A DNA stretch of 5,638 bases from Clostridiales bacterium. Lineage in GTDB: Bacteria > Bacillota > Clostridia > Lachnospirales > WQUN01. The notes below the pieces were generated by a model. That model was not told the origin of the DNA. It made no database searches and worked only from the letters and a program-made list of their open reading frames with translations. The DNA is taken from contig JAISZF010000145.1 of NCBI GenBank assembly GCA_031269415.1, positions 1-5,638 on the forward strand, written 5' to 3'. The first letter of the stretch is position 1. Every line of letters begins with the position of its first letter. Both the position numbers and the translations under genes were made by a program. Shown piece after piece: positions 1 to 5,638 of this stretch.

Positions 1-923
1 TCCCGCGCCTGACGCGCCTCGCCGTCCGGAGTGGTCGGCCACGCGTCCACCTGCCAGTCGTTTAAATCCTCTATGCAGCTGGGCATGAGATCGCCGGAAA
101 TAATTGTGTTTTCCGTAAAATGGATGGGCAGACCGAAGCGCGAGAACCGCTCCAGCACTTCCTCAGTCTTTTCCCGACCCCAATAACCCTGATGCTGATG
201 CGATTGAATCCCGATCGCGTCAATAGTAACCCCCGCCTGCAGGCAGCCGTCTATAAGTATCTCATATTCCGGGGACACGTTGAAATCATTCAGAAGCAGC
301 GTCGCCGATGGGTTCGCATCCCTCGCCGCGGCGAACACTTCCTTTATCATACCCACGCGGCCAAGCGTCTTACATACCCTTGTGACGGCGTTGTCGTACT
401 TGTCAAATACCGGCATGATAACTACTTCGTTTATCACGTCCCATATGTCAATGTCGCCGACGAATCCGGAGACCTCGCGGTCAATACGCGCGCGTATTTT
501 TTTCAACACCGTTTGGTTATCATAGTTCATGAGCCAGTCCGCGCATACCGTATGCCAGCAGAGCGGATGCCCCTTGACTTTGACGCCGCGATCCTTGAAC
601 CAGCGCGCCGCCCGCCGCAGCCGGTTTTCGTCCGTCCGCCCTTCCTCAGGTTCATAACGGCCCCAGTAGAACGGCAGCGTAGCGTAGTTGTTCAGCGCGA
701 ACACTTTTGAAAGCCTGTCCTCCAGAAACGCGAGCCGTTCAGGCCGCGTAGGCGAGCCGTCGGGCGCCCTGCTTAGTTCCACGGCGTCGAAGCCGCCGCA
801 GCCGAACAAAAATTGATGCCGTACCTGTTTTACACGCACCGCGCTGTTTGCCAGCGGCGAACCGTCGCGGCGCACAAAACGCATCGCGCTTTCGCCCATG
901 CGATGTGAGAATCTTTCGTTCAT
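1..923 (-). CDS. Endo-1,4-beta-xylanase, glycoside hydrolase family 10 (3' end cut by window edge)
   Basis: Hydrolyses internal beta-1,4 bonds of xylan or xylo-oligosaccharides by the retaining mechanism of GH10. The first 307 residues are present and the C-terminal part lies beyond the left edge. Residues 8-45 form the small beta region typical of one GH10 group (a DGSPL turn, then RHQFLFGC at 35-42). The TIM barrel follows, with FYWGRYEPEEG (85-95), KGHPLCWH (117-124), WDVINE (161-166, acid/base Glu166), LLLNDFN (209-215), DAIGIQSHQHQG (235-246) and IHFTEN (267-272, nucleophile Glu271). The nucleophile motif is FTEN rather than the commoner ITELD. There is no signal peptide or membrane segment, so a cytoplasmic enzyme is inferred. 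The start at 923 is preceded by AAAGG with a rather long 12-nt gap. The ATG at 934 is out of frame and stops at once, and Met9 has no ribosome-binding site. The gene has its own promoter and lies downstream of, but separate from, the giant surface-protein gene. The family call is firm; the exact substrate is not. Confidence 0.95.
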   Translation of the reverse strand, partial: MNERFSHRMGESAMRFVRRDGSPLANSAVRVKQVRHQFLFGCGGFDAVELSRAPDGSPTRPERLAFLEDRLSKVFALNNYATLPFYWGRYEPEEGRTDENRLRRAARWFKDRGVKVKGHPLCWHTVCADWLMNYDNQTVLKKIRARIDREVSGFVGDIDIWDVINEVVIMPVFDKYDNAVTRVCKTLGRVGMIKEVFAAARDANPSATLLLNDFNVSPEYEILIDGCLQAGVTIDAIGIQSHQHQGYWGREKTEEVLERFSRFGLPIHFTENTIISGDLMPSCIEDLNDWQVDAWPTTPDGEARQAR

Positions 924-956
924 TTTTGGATCATGCCTTTCTGTAGTTTTATATCT

Positions 957-984
957 ATTATAAGTCAAATAGCTGTTATTTCAA
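957..984 (-). promoter_or_regulatory. Sigma-A type promoter of the GH10 xylanase gene
   Basis: On the minus strand a TTGAAA -35 box (984-979) and a perfect TATAAT -10 box (962-957) are separated by 16 nt in AT-rich DNA. Transcription would start near 950, giving a leader of about 27 nt before the ATG at 923. I see no catabolite-repression (cre) operator or long palindrome around it. The promoter ends only some 12-15 bases from the acetyltransferase remnant, so the xylanase promoter abuts a rearrangement junction. Confidence 0.6.
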
Positions 985-995
985 TATTTTTCCTA

Positions 996-1085
996 TATGG
1001 CGTACCTTGCCGTGTCGTTCGGGAAATCGGAGAATATGACGGAGAATTCTACGCCAAAGGCCGCCCGCTGGATGTTTGGGAATGA
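996..1085 (+). pseudogene. C-terminal remnant of a LacA/Maa-type sugar O-acetyltransferase
   Basis: The plus-strand frame 996-1085 encodes about 29 residues ending in TGA. It begins with Tyr and GVPCRVVREI, continues through a GEYDGEFYAKG segment and ends DVWE. This closely follows the C-terminus of galactoside/maltose O-acetyltransferases; I recall E. coli LacA as GVPCRVIREI followed by an RDKHYYFK-like stretch. These enzymes transfer acetyl from acetyl-CoA to sugars and fold as a left-handed beta-helix. Nothing upstream of 996 looks like that hexapeptide-repeat helix. The frame there runs into the AT-rich xylanase promoter, so all but the last ~28 codons are missing. No start codon with a ribosome-binding site belongs to it. 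It points towards the hairpin at 1097-1137. A chance frame is possible but unlikely given the match. Confidence 0.7.
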
Positions 1086-1096
1086 GCGGTTTGAAA

Positions 1097-1137
1097 CAGG
1101 GGACTGAGCAAACGCGCGGCGTTTGTTCAGTCCCCTG
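1097..1137. terminator. Long hairpin, possible bidirectional terminator or REP-like repeat
   Basis: A near-perfect inverted repeat: 19-bp arms at 1097-1115 and 1119-1137, with one G-U pair (1108/1126) and a 3-nt loop. The outer arms read CAGGGGACTGA and TCAGTCCCCTG. It starts 11 nt after the acetyltransferase stop codon (plus) and lies just past the RNase P RNA 3' end (minus), so it is placed like a terminator shared by convergent genes. The U-tract is poor: TTTC on the minus side and none on the plus side. Intrinsic termination would therefore be weak, and a dispersed palindromic repeat is a fair alternative. The stop codon of the small ORF lies inside its outer arm. Confidence 0.6.
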
Positions 1138-1282
1138 AATAGTGACCGGGACTGTAAGCCGGGTTCTGTCGCGGACAGCCATCTATCAATTCCGGCACGC
1201 TGAAAAAAACTTCTCCTGCTCCGCTGATTTCACCGACGATTTCATCCCCCCATTTTAAATACCGTTCGGTAACGGTTTCCAT
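1127..1282 (-). CDS. Small 51-aa ORF of unknown function with a chimeric 3' end
   Basis: I do not recognise a family. The start is supported by GAGAGGTG six bases upstream of ATG 1282 and by a promoter 37-65 bases upstream. The first ~31 residues (start METVTERYLKWGDE, then EIVGEISGAGE and FFSVPE) look like ordinary soluble protein with an acidic bias and no membrane segment. From about codon 32 the reading frame runs through DNA that is the conserved 3' end of RNase P RNA (residues LIDGCPRQNPAYSPG), and it stops in the hairpin arm. The C-terminal 20 residues are therefore probably not protein-evolved. The ORF is most likely the 5' stub of a longer gene fused to foreign 3' sequence, or a short-lived chimeric gene. 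Codons 2-7 contain a 6-bp stem with 4-nt loop (1261-1276, ACCGTT/AACGGT), which might affect initiation. Expression is plausible; a function is not shown. Confidence 0.45.
   Translation of the reverse strand: METVTERYLKWGDEIVGEISGAGEVFFSVPELIDGCPRQNPAYSPGHYSGD
1141..1188 (-). ncRNA. rnpB: RNase P RNA (rnpB) 3'-end fragment, 5' part absent
   Basis: Read on the minus strand, this carries the universally conserved 3' segment of bacterial RNase P RNA. GATAGATGGCTGTCC (1187-1173) is followed by GCGACAGAACCCGGCTTAC (1172-1154) and a GGTC tail, aligning without gaps to the type A 3' end as I recall it for E. coli (GATGAATGACTGTCC then ACGACAGAACCCGGCTTA). RNase P RNA is normally about 350-400 nt. 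The 5' hallmark GAGGAAAGTCC is missing from the 160 bases upstream, which are instead a ribosome-binding site and start of a small ORF followed by the end of the large gene. So only about the last 45-50 nt exist and the RNA cannot be catalytic. A complete copy must be elsewhere in the genome. The upstream break is near 1188. Confidence 0.8.
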
Positions 1283-1288
1283 GCGATT

Positions 1289-1296
1289 CACCTCTC
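1289..1296 (-). promoter_or_regulatory. Strong ribosome-binding site of the 51-aa ORF
   Basis: GAGAGGTG on the minus strand, six bases before ATG 1282, is close to the ideal Shine-Dalgarno sequence. It is the best such site in the window and the main reason to take the small ORF seriously. Confidence 0.65.
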
Positions 1297-1318
1297 AAAT
1301 GAGCGTTCGGTTATCGCA

Positions 1319-1347
1319 ACTATATCAGATATCATTGTGATATTCAA
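1319..1347 (-). promoter_or_regulatory. Promoter upstream of the 51-aa ORF, extended -10
   Basis: TTGAAT (1347-1342) and TATAGT (1324-1319) on the minus strand are separated by 17 nt, with TG placed one base before the -10 box (extended -10). Transcription would begin near 1312, about 30 nt before the ATG at 1282. The -35 box overlaps the stop codon of the giant surface-protein gene, so the small ORF probably has its own transcript. Confidence 0.45.
1329..1343. repeat. Palindrome in the promoter spacer, operator-like
   Basis: A perfect 6-bp inverted repeat, ATATCA-TTG-TGATAT, centred on 1336, lies between the -35 and -10 boxes of the small ORF's promoter. Such a position suits a repressor-binding site. 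It is short and AT-rich, so chance is a real alternative. Confidence 0.3.
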
Positions 1348-4300
1348 TCCCCGCTCTGAAAAAGACCTTCCCGCGAATCCGGCGCGCGCAGCACAATCTC
1401 CGCCATTTTGAACATATCCCCCATTGTCAGATAGCCTGTGGGGTTGGCCCGGTACGAGATATACAGCGGCGAATCGTTCGCGTGTACCAAGTTCCATTCG
1501 TTGGACGCGCTGAGCATACCCAACCGCGCCGCCTTCAGCAGCGGGGTTTTGTATTCGTCCGCGGCGTACATAATATCCGTAAACGGCGTTTGAAACATAT
1601 CTTTATAGGCGGTTACCGGCACGCCTGTCCTGAGTTCATACAGGCGTACCAGAGCCGCTATGGCGTCCTGACGGATTACGGGGCTTTTCTCGGTAAACAG
1701 ACCGGCCTTCTTCAGCGCGTCGGTGTCTGAAGCGCTGATAGGCGCGTTTAACGCGGTGTCAAGCTTATTGTTCGCAATGGCGTTGACCAGTTGGTTAAAC
1801 TGCCCCGAACTGACCGCGGCGTTAGGGATCAGCACATTCATGTCGGTAAAACGCAATTTTGAGGTAACATAGAGCATGGCGTTCCGCACCGCCTGATCGG
1901 AGGTTCCATACGGATGGTTCGGGGCGACCGCGGGCGCGCCGGAGGATATCGCGGCGTACGCGGCGGTTTCGTAGGCGTCAAATGATAACGCGTTCTGTTC
2001 GATGTTCGGCTTCGCCTCGCGCGGCTCCCAACCCGCCGTATCCATATGAGCCACATACGCGCCGACATGTGATGGGTATTTATATAGCGGGTGCGACAGA
2101 CGCAGCTCGATATTTAACGGTAAAGCGGTCCTATTAATCCTTATCTCCCTCGCGGGTGATTTGACTCGTATCTCCAGACGCTGAGGCCTAGAGGCGTAGC
2201 TGTCGTAATATTGCGGAGACGGAGTTTCCCCGTCGTTCTCCGTCACGCTGACAAGCACGCGCGAGTCCATGCCGAAATCGTGCAGGGCTTTCAGCTTTTC
2301 CTCCCGCAGGGAACCCGGCGGGAATGTGACGGACAGATTGTCCGCCGTTACTTTAAGTGAGATCAGGCGTTCCTCAAACGCCTCGAAGATACTGTACGGC
2401 ATATCCAATACGCGGTGTTTCACGGGCAGATAAAAATACCTAGTCAGATCCGCCTCATACAGATAGGTCTTTTTTTCGATTAATCGCGAAATAAAACGCT
2501 GATCCACATGGTTGTCGTAATCGCCGTTTTTATCCCTTTTATCCGTGCGGAAACGGAAGGTCAGCGTTTGCGTGTAATCGTCGTAGATGATCTCATAGTC
2601 ACGGTCAGGCAGGGGATACATCTCCGGATTCACTTTTCCGTCATATTCCGAATCCGAACGGGCCGTATACAGATGGATGGTTTTAGACCACTCCGATTCG
2701 CGCCGGAGGGCGTAATGCGGGTCCAATTCGGCCATATCCGCCGGTGTTGGGGATGTTATCTCGTATGCGTCCAAAAAATCCGGGTTGTCCGCCATTTGTA
2801 TGGTGTAGGAGTATTGCCGCTCTATAACGCCGCCTTCGCCCCTTGTAATCGTAAGGATGGTTTTGGCGTGGGAATAATACAGCTTATTAGGGGTTAGTCC
2901 GCTGAACATGGTCATGAACATATCCGACACTTCCGGCGCGAACAGAAAGGCTGTGTTATCCGTGGGAGCCGGGATCTCTGGAGCGGCGATATTCCCATTT
3001 TCGTCCAGCGGCGATATATCCAACTGATTGCGCATCCATTCCAGAATCAGGTAGGTTTCGCCGACAGGCAGATACGTTTGGCCGTTGGCTTTATTATAGT
3101 AATTAACATGTTCGTGATCAGCCGGGCTTAAACCCTGCGGCGGTCTGGGCGGTAAAATATCCTCCGTTCTTATGGAGATAGGGTTGGACCATGCGGAATA
3201 AGCGACGCCCAACGTGTTATTGGCGGCGGAGCGTATCCAAAAATGGTGCGCTGTATTCGGAAACAGATTCGTAACGGTATAATTCAAATAAGCTTTGCCG
3301 TTTTCGTAGGTTATCTTCCCGGTCTGCCTGATAGCGTCCCATGGGACGTTTACCCCATTATCAGGATAGTCCACCGGTTTTTCGGAATAACTCAGCTCAT
3401 ATATCAATTCAGGCGTATACAGCCAGCGCACGGTTATTGAGGTATCTGTCCGGCCGGCGTTTTCCAGGATAGGCACGGTTGGCGTAATATCCAGCGGCGG
3501 TTGTACATCCCTGGTGGTCGCTATTACATAGCTCGGGAAGTACGCGTTCTTCTTCCCGTTCTGTATCACATACGGGCGGAAATAAACCACGTAAGCCGTA
3601 TTGGAACTGAGTTCGCCTTTCGTAGGCGCGTCTTCGCTCGTAACCGTGAATTCAGGATGTACAGGGTCGCCCTCCGGAGCTATCGAGGTCCAGTTCTTTT
3701 CACCTTCCAACGTCTGAAGTGCCTTCAGATAGGCTTCGTATCCGCCCTGCGTTTGAATATAGTCATACCTGGCCGTATGGATCTCATACTGGCTCTCCTT
3801 TATGTCCATAAAGCGGACGGGCAGAGCGGCGACTTCTTCCGGATCGCCGCCCCTGTCGCGCAGATCGCCTTTTATCAACGCCTCTCCGTCGGAATTGGGT
3901 ATCAGATACTTGGGGTCGTTCAGGTATATTGTTTTGGACGGATCAGATATATTCTCGGTTTCCGATCCAAAGAGCAATTGTCCTCCGTCTCCGACACCGA
4001 TCGTCGTATACCACGATTTATCATCGTTATTGTAAGCCTCAAAATATTCGGTATCCCATTGTATGGTAATTGTATTGTTTGTCACCTGCTCGACGCCGAG
4101 TTCATCGGTTTTTACCCGCAGCGGAGGCTTGGTCATCATCAGCGGATTTGTGTCCACATTACCCACCGCTCTTATGAAATGTGAAGCAGCCGCCGGTTTG
4201 GATACCTGGCCGCCAGGGTTGCGCGTGGCGATGATCTTAACATAATAAACGGTATTGTCTATCAGCGGCTGACGGGTGATTTCACCGGAGTCTGACTGCG

Positions 4301-5638
4301 AATAGTATTCCGTGACCGCCGTGGTAAACGACGGGAGCGTGACTTTGCCGTCGGTAAACGGAGTGAGGCTGAGTTTTTCGGCGGGCAGCGTGGCGATAAT
4401 CTTATCGTTAAATAGCGGGTTATCGAAATTTCTGATATCGTCCGTCACATAGATATCATATATCATATTCCTGTCGATATACTGGTTCTCATAAATCGGG
4501 TCGGTATTCCCTTGCTCCGTTTGGTTGTACGGCGGCCTGATGAACGCCTGCCACTGAACAGTCATATAAAACGGCCGCATCGTGTTATCCGTTACGGACA
4601 GGATAGAAGGCTTATATGGGGAAAAATCATTATACGCCGGATCGAACCAGGCGATTTCGGACCAAACGGGTACCTCATTGCTTGAGCTGTCCGTATAAAT
4701 GATGAGTATCCGATAGTAAGTTATGGTATCCGGTCTTGCCGTGAGCCAGAAGTTAACGTCGGCGGCGCTGTCGCCTGACAGAACGCCGATAAGCTGATTG
4801 TTGCTCATGTCTTCCGACAGACTGCTGTATAACTCCACTCGCTCTACATTCTGTATGGAGGCTTTGAGGCTGTCCCAATATATCCGAACATGATCCTGCC
4901 CCTCGGCCTGAACGCGCAATGCCGGGTTGATATAGGCGTCATTGACCCGATATTCACGTTCTCTCATGTTTCGATAAGACAGGCCGTATTCCCTGTTTGC
5001 TATACTGACCGTCTGTAACTCGCGGGCTAAACGGCCGTTAAACAGCGGTTCAACCTTTACGGCGTACAGTTTCCCAATCTGAAGGGTTTCATCGTAGAAT
5101 GTGTATTGGAGTTTGCCGTCGCGCGTGCGGGTTAGATCCGGTGAATTAGCGGACACTTCCACATACGGGGTCATAGGTATCTGTGAGACCTGGGATCCGC
5201 CGGGCGAATGGTAGAACCGATAGCCTGTGAAAATCTCCCTGCCGTCTAGGGTGGGGACGTCCCACGTAACTGTCATGTAATGTCCGGAGCCTTTCGCCAT
5301 CAGTTTAATATCCGTGAGGTATAAAGACAGCGACTCCGCGAGGCTGGTGTCCATCGGGGCGCGGCGAATAGAGCTGGTACCGTCCGTGTTGGTTACAGTG
5401 TGGTTGTGGTACGGCTGAACGCGGAACACATACAGGCTGCCGCTGTCCAGGTTGAGTGTGTATTGCGCGTTTAGAGCCTCGTCTGTGTTATTCTTCAAGC
5501 CGGGGTCATTGATAGCGGCGTTAAACTGCTCCGATTTCGTGGCGTTGCGATAATAGACCTCATAGCCAGAGGCCCGCTCGGTCGGAGATTGAGTGACATT
5601 TTGGCCGCCTTCCATCCTGTTGGACGGAAGAGGGCGGG
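1344..5638 (-). CDS. Giant fibronectin type III repeat protein with SLH-like C-terminus (5' end cut by window edge)
   Basis: Probably an extracellular, wall-associated protein; no enzymatic motif is visible. The frame is open to the right edge (residues PLPSNR precede Met 5615) and that Met has no spaced ribosome-binding site. The true start and any signal peptide therefore lie outside; residue numbers count from Met 5615 (1423 aa). About six divergent Fn3 modules fill 1-818, each with a TVTW/TIQW-type strand and a late Tyr strand: TVTW 115-118 with LYAVKVEP 183-190, MTVQW 351-355 with VYYVKIIA 456-463, TITIQW 515-520 with AYVVYFRP 674-681, SITVRW 726-731 with HHFWIRSA 790-797. Residues 850-990 look like a seventh, weak one (LILEW 856-860, SEWSKTIHLYTA 974-985). 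A beta-sandwich domain (1086-1225) and two SLH-like units (1243-1411) follow. Mature Cys is absent. Aromatic, Asn and Thr content suits a secreted beta-rich protein. The general class is secure; ligand and partner are unknown. Confidence 0.92.
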   Translation of the reverse strand, partial: RPLPSNRMEGGQNVTQSPTERASGYEVYYRNATKSEQFNAAINDPGLKNNTDEALNAQYTLNLDSGSLYVFRVQPYHNHTVTNTDGTSSIRRAPMDTSLAESLSLYLTDIKLMAKGSGHYMTVTWDVPTLDGREIFTGYRFYHSPGGSQVSQIPMTPYVEVSANSPDLTRTRDGKLQYTFYDETLQIGKLYAVKVEPLFNGRLARELQTVSIANREYGLSYRNMREREYRVNDAYINPALRVQAEGQDHVRIYWDSLKASIQNVERVELYSSLSEDMSNNQLIGVLSGDSAADVNFWLTARPDTITYYRILIIYTDSSSNEVPVWSEIAWFDPAYNDFSPYKPSILSVTDNTMRPFYMTVQWQAFIRPPYNQTEQGNTDPIYENQYIDRNMIYDIYVTDDIRNFDNPLFNDKIIATLPAEKLSLTPFTDGKVTLPSFTTAVTEYYSQSDSGEITRQPLIDNTVYYVKIIATRNPGGQVSKPAAASHFIRAVGNVDTNPLMMTKPPLRVKTDELGVEQVTNNTITIQWDTEYFEAYNNDDKSWYTTIGVGDGGQLLFGSETENISDPSKTIYLNDPKYLIPNSDGEALIKGDLRDRGGDPEEVAALPVRFMDIKESQYEIHTARYDYIQTQGGYEAYLKALQTLEGEKNWTSIAPEGDPVHPEFTVTSEDAPTKGELSSNTAYVVYFRPYVIQNGKKNAYFPSYVIATTRDVQPPLDITPTVPILENAGRTDTSITVRWLYTPELIYELSYSEKPVDYPDNGVNVPWDAIRQTGKITYENGKAYLNYTVTNLFPNTAHHFWIRSAANNTLGVAYSAWSNPISIRTEDILPPRPPQGLSPADHEHVNYYNKANGQTYLPVGETYLILEWMRNQLDISPLDENGNIAAPEIPAPTDNTAFLFAPEVSDMFMTMFSGLTPNKLYYSHAKTILTITRGEGGVIERQYSYTIQMADNPDFLDAYEITSPTPADMAELDPHYALRRESEWSKTIHLYTARSDSEYDGKVNPEMYPLPDRDYEIIYDDYTQTLTFRFRTDKRDKNGDYDNHVDQRFISRLIEKKTYLYEADLTRYFYLPVKHRVLDMPYSIFEAFEERLISLKVTADNLSVTFPPGSLREEKLKALHDFGMDSRVLVSVTENDGETPSPQYYDSYASRPQRLEIRVKSPAREIRINRTALPLNIELRLSHPLYKYPSHVGAYVAHMDTAGWEPREAKPNIEQNALSFDAYETAAYAAISSGAPAVAPNHPYGTSDQAVRNAMLYVTSKLRFTDMNVLIPNAAVSSGQFNQLVNAIANNKLDTALNAPISASDTDALKKAGLFTEKSPVIRQDAIAALVRLYELRTGVPVTAYKDMFQTPFTDIMYAADEYKTPLLKAARLGMLSASNEWNLVHANDSPLYISYRANPTGYLTMGDMFKMAEIVLRAPDSREGLFQSGD
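1383..1889 (-). other. Degenerate SLH-like repeats of the giant protein
   Basis: Residues 1243-1411. Two units can be aligned. Each opens with a Phe-Thr-Asp strand (RFTDMN 1255-1260; PFTDIM 1344-1349), contains a helix with an AGL/LGML turn (LKKAGLF 1301-1307; KAARLGML 1361-1368) and ends in an amphipathic helix (RQDAIAALVRLYEL 1315-1328; MGDMFKMAEIVLR 1398-1410). This is the layout of S-layer homology domains, which bind pyruvylated wall polysaccharide. The TRAE motif used for that binding is degraded to IRQD and TMGD, so anchoring by this tail is uncertain. A third unit is not visible. Confidence 0.6.
1941..2360 (-). other. Beta-sandwich domain preceding the SLH-like tail
   Basis: Residues 1086-1225. 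The pattern is VTADNLSVTFPPGSL (1089-1103), then VLVSVTEN (1120-1127), RLEIRVKSP (1146-1154), LNIELRLSHPL (1167-1177), VGAYVAH (1184-1190), a Trp-containing turn (AGWEP 1194-1198) and a last strand ending YETAAYAAI (1215-1223). Proteins with SLH tails often have such a module, with an IPAGAL-like motif first and a 'hfs.YAv' strand last. I know it as a structural spacer with no known catalytic role. The assignment rests on pattern only. Confidence 0.5.
3168..5638 (-). other. Tandem divergent fibronectin type III modules
   Basis: This covers residues 1-816 and the few codons before them. Approximate module limits are 1-92 (partial), 95-210, 215-335, 338-500, 505-712 and 716-816. The last is the most canonical: DTSITVRW, then YELSY (739-743), YTVTNLFPNTAHHFWIRS (779-796) and AWSNPISIRT (808-817). 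Modules four and five are far longer than the usual ~90-100 residues because of inserted loops. The modules are so diverged that no nucleotide-level tandem repeat is visible, which argues for an old array. Confidence 0.75.

Noticed and set aside
120..710. 196-codon plus-strand open frame, with a second one at 280-525
   Set aside because: Both lie antisense inside the GH10 gene, whose motifs and catalytic residues are clear. They have no ribosome-binding site and no recognisable family.
976..1182. 68-codon minus-strand open frame
   Set aside because: It runs across the RNase P RNA remnant, both arms of the hairpin and the antisense of the acetyltransferase remnant. Its start has no ribosome-binding site and its composition (many Arg, Pro and His) is not protein-like.
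1204..1210. Run of seven T on the minus strand as an intrinsic terminator tail
   Set aside because: No GC-rich stem precedes it, and it lies within codons 25-27 of the small ORF.
1189..1343. Possibility that the missing 5' part of RNase P RNA continues upstream of 1188
   Set aside because: No GAGGAAAGTCC-type 5' core or other conserved RNase P region is present. The stretch instead holds a start codon, a ribosome-binding site, a promoter and then the large gene.
1288..1497. 69-codon minus-strand open frame overlapping the end of the large gene
   Set aside because: It is mostly an alternative frame of the large gene, without a ribosome-binding site.
2508..4245. Several plus-strand open frames (2508-2897, 3243-3440, 3501-4184, 3802-4035, 4063-4245)
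   Set aside because: All are antisense to the continuous Fn3 gene, overlap one another and show no family features.
5613..5615. ATG at 5615 as the true start of the giant gene
   Set aside because: The frame remains open to the right edge, the preceding residues continue a plausible Fn3 linker, and the first module would be beheaded. It is an internal Met.
1..5638. CRISPR array, tRNA gene, complete insertion sequence or tandem DNA repeats
   Set aside because: I searched by eye on both strands and found no regularly spaced repeats, cloverleaf, transposase frame or terminal inverted repeats.

Overview
The window looks like an anaerobic, polysaccharide-using Bacillota (clostridial) genome. The reasons are a type A-like RNase P RNA remnant, a strong GAGAGGTG ribosome-binding site, promoters of the TTGaaa/TATAAT kind, an S-layer-homology (SLH)-like C-terminus on a giant fibronectin-III surface protein, and a GH10 xylanase. 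The genus cannot be read from this sequence. Both large genes run on the minus strand and both are cut by the window edges.

Right part (1344-5638, minus): the 3' portion of one very large gene. It encodes a chain of divergent fibronectin type III modules, then a poorly assigned stretch, a beta-sandwich domain of the kind found just before SLH domains, and a degenerate SLH-like tail. It reads as an extracellular, wall-associated protein. The first in-frame Met (5615) is internal, because the frame stays open to the right edge.

Middle (924-1343): a gene-poor patchwork of about 420 bases. Reading up from 957, it holds a good sigma-A-type promoter for the xylanase and then a remnant of a LacA-type sugar O-acetyltransferase C-terminus on the plus strand. 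Next come a 19-bp hairpin and, convergent to the acetyltransferase piece, the conserved 3' end of an RNase P RNA on the minus strand. The RNase P RNA piece is read through in frame by a 51-codon ORF that has its own promoter, an operator-like palindrome and an excellent ribosome-binding site. The arrangement lacA-like 3' end, hairpin, rnpB 3' end looks like a piece of a convergent intergenic region that has been relocated or left behind by deletions.

Left part (1-923, minus): the first 307 codons of a GH10 endo-xylanase with both catalytic glutamates and no signal peptide, so probably a cytoplasmic enzyme acting on imported xylo-oligosaccharides. The surface protein and the xylanase may both serve plant polysaccharide use, but they are separated by the patchwork region and have separate promoters. 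I see no clear new multi-gene system. The most unusual part is the chimeric intergenic block.
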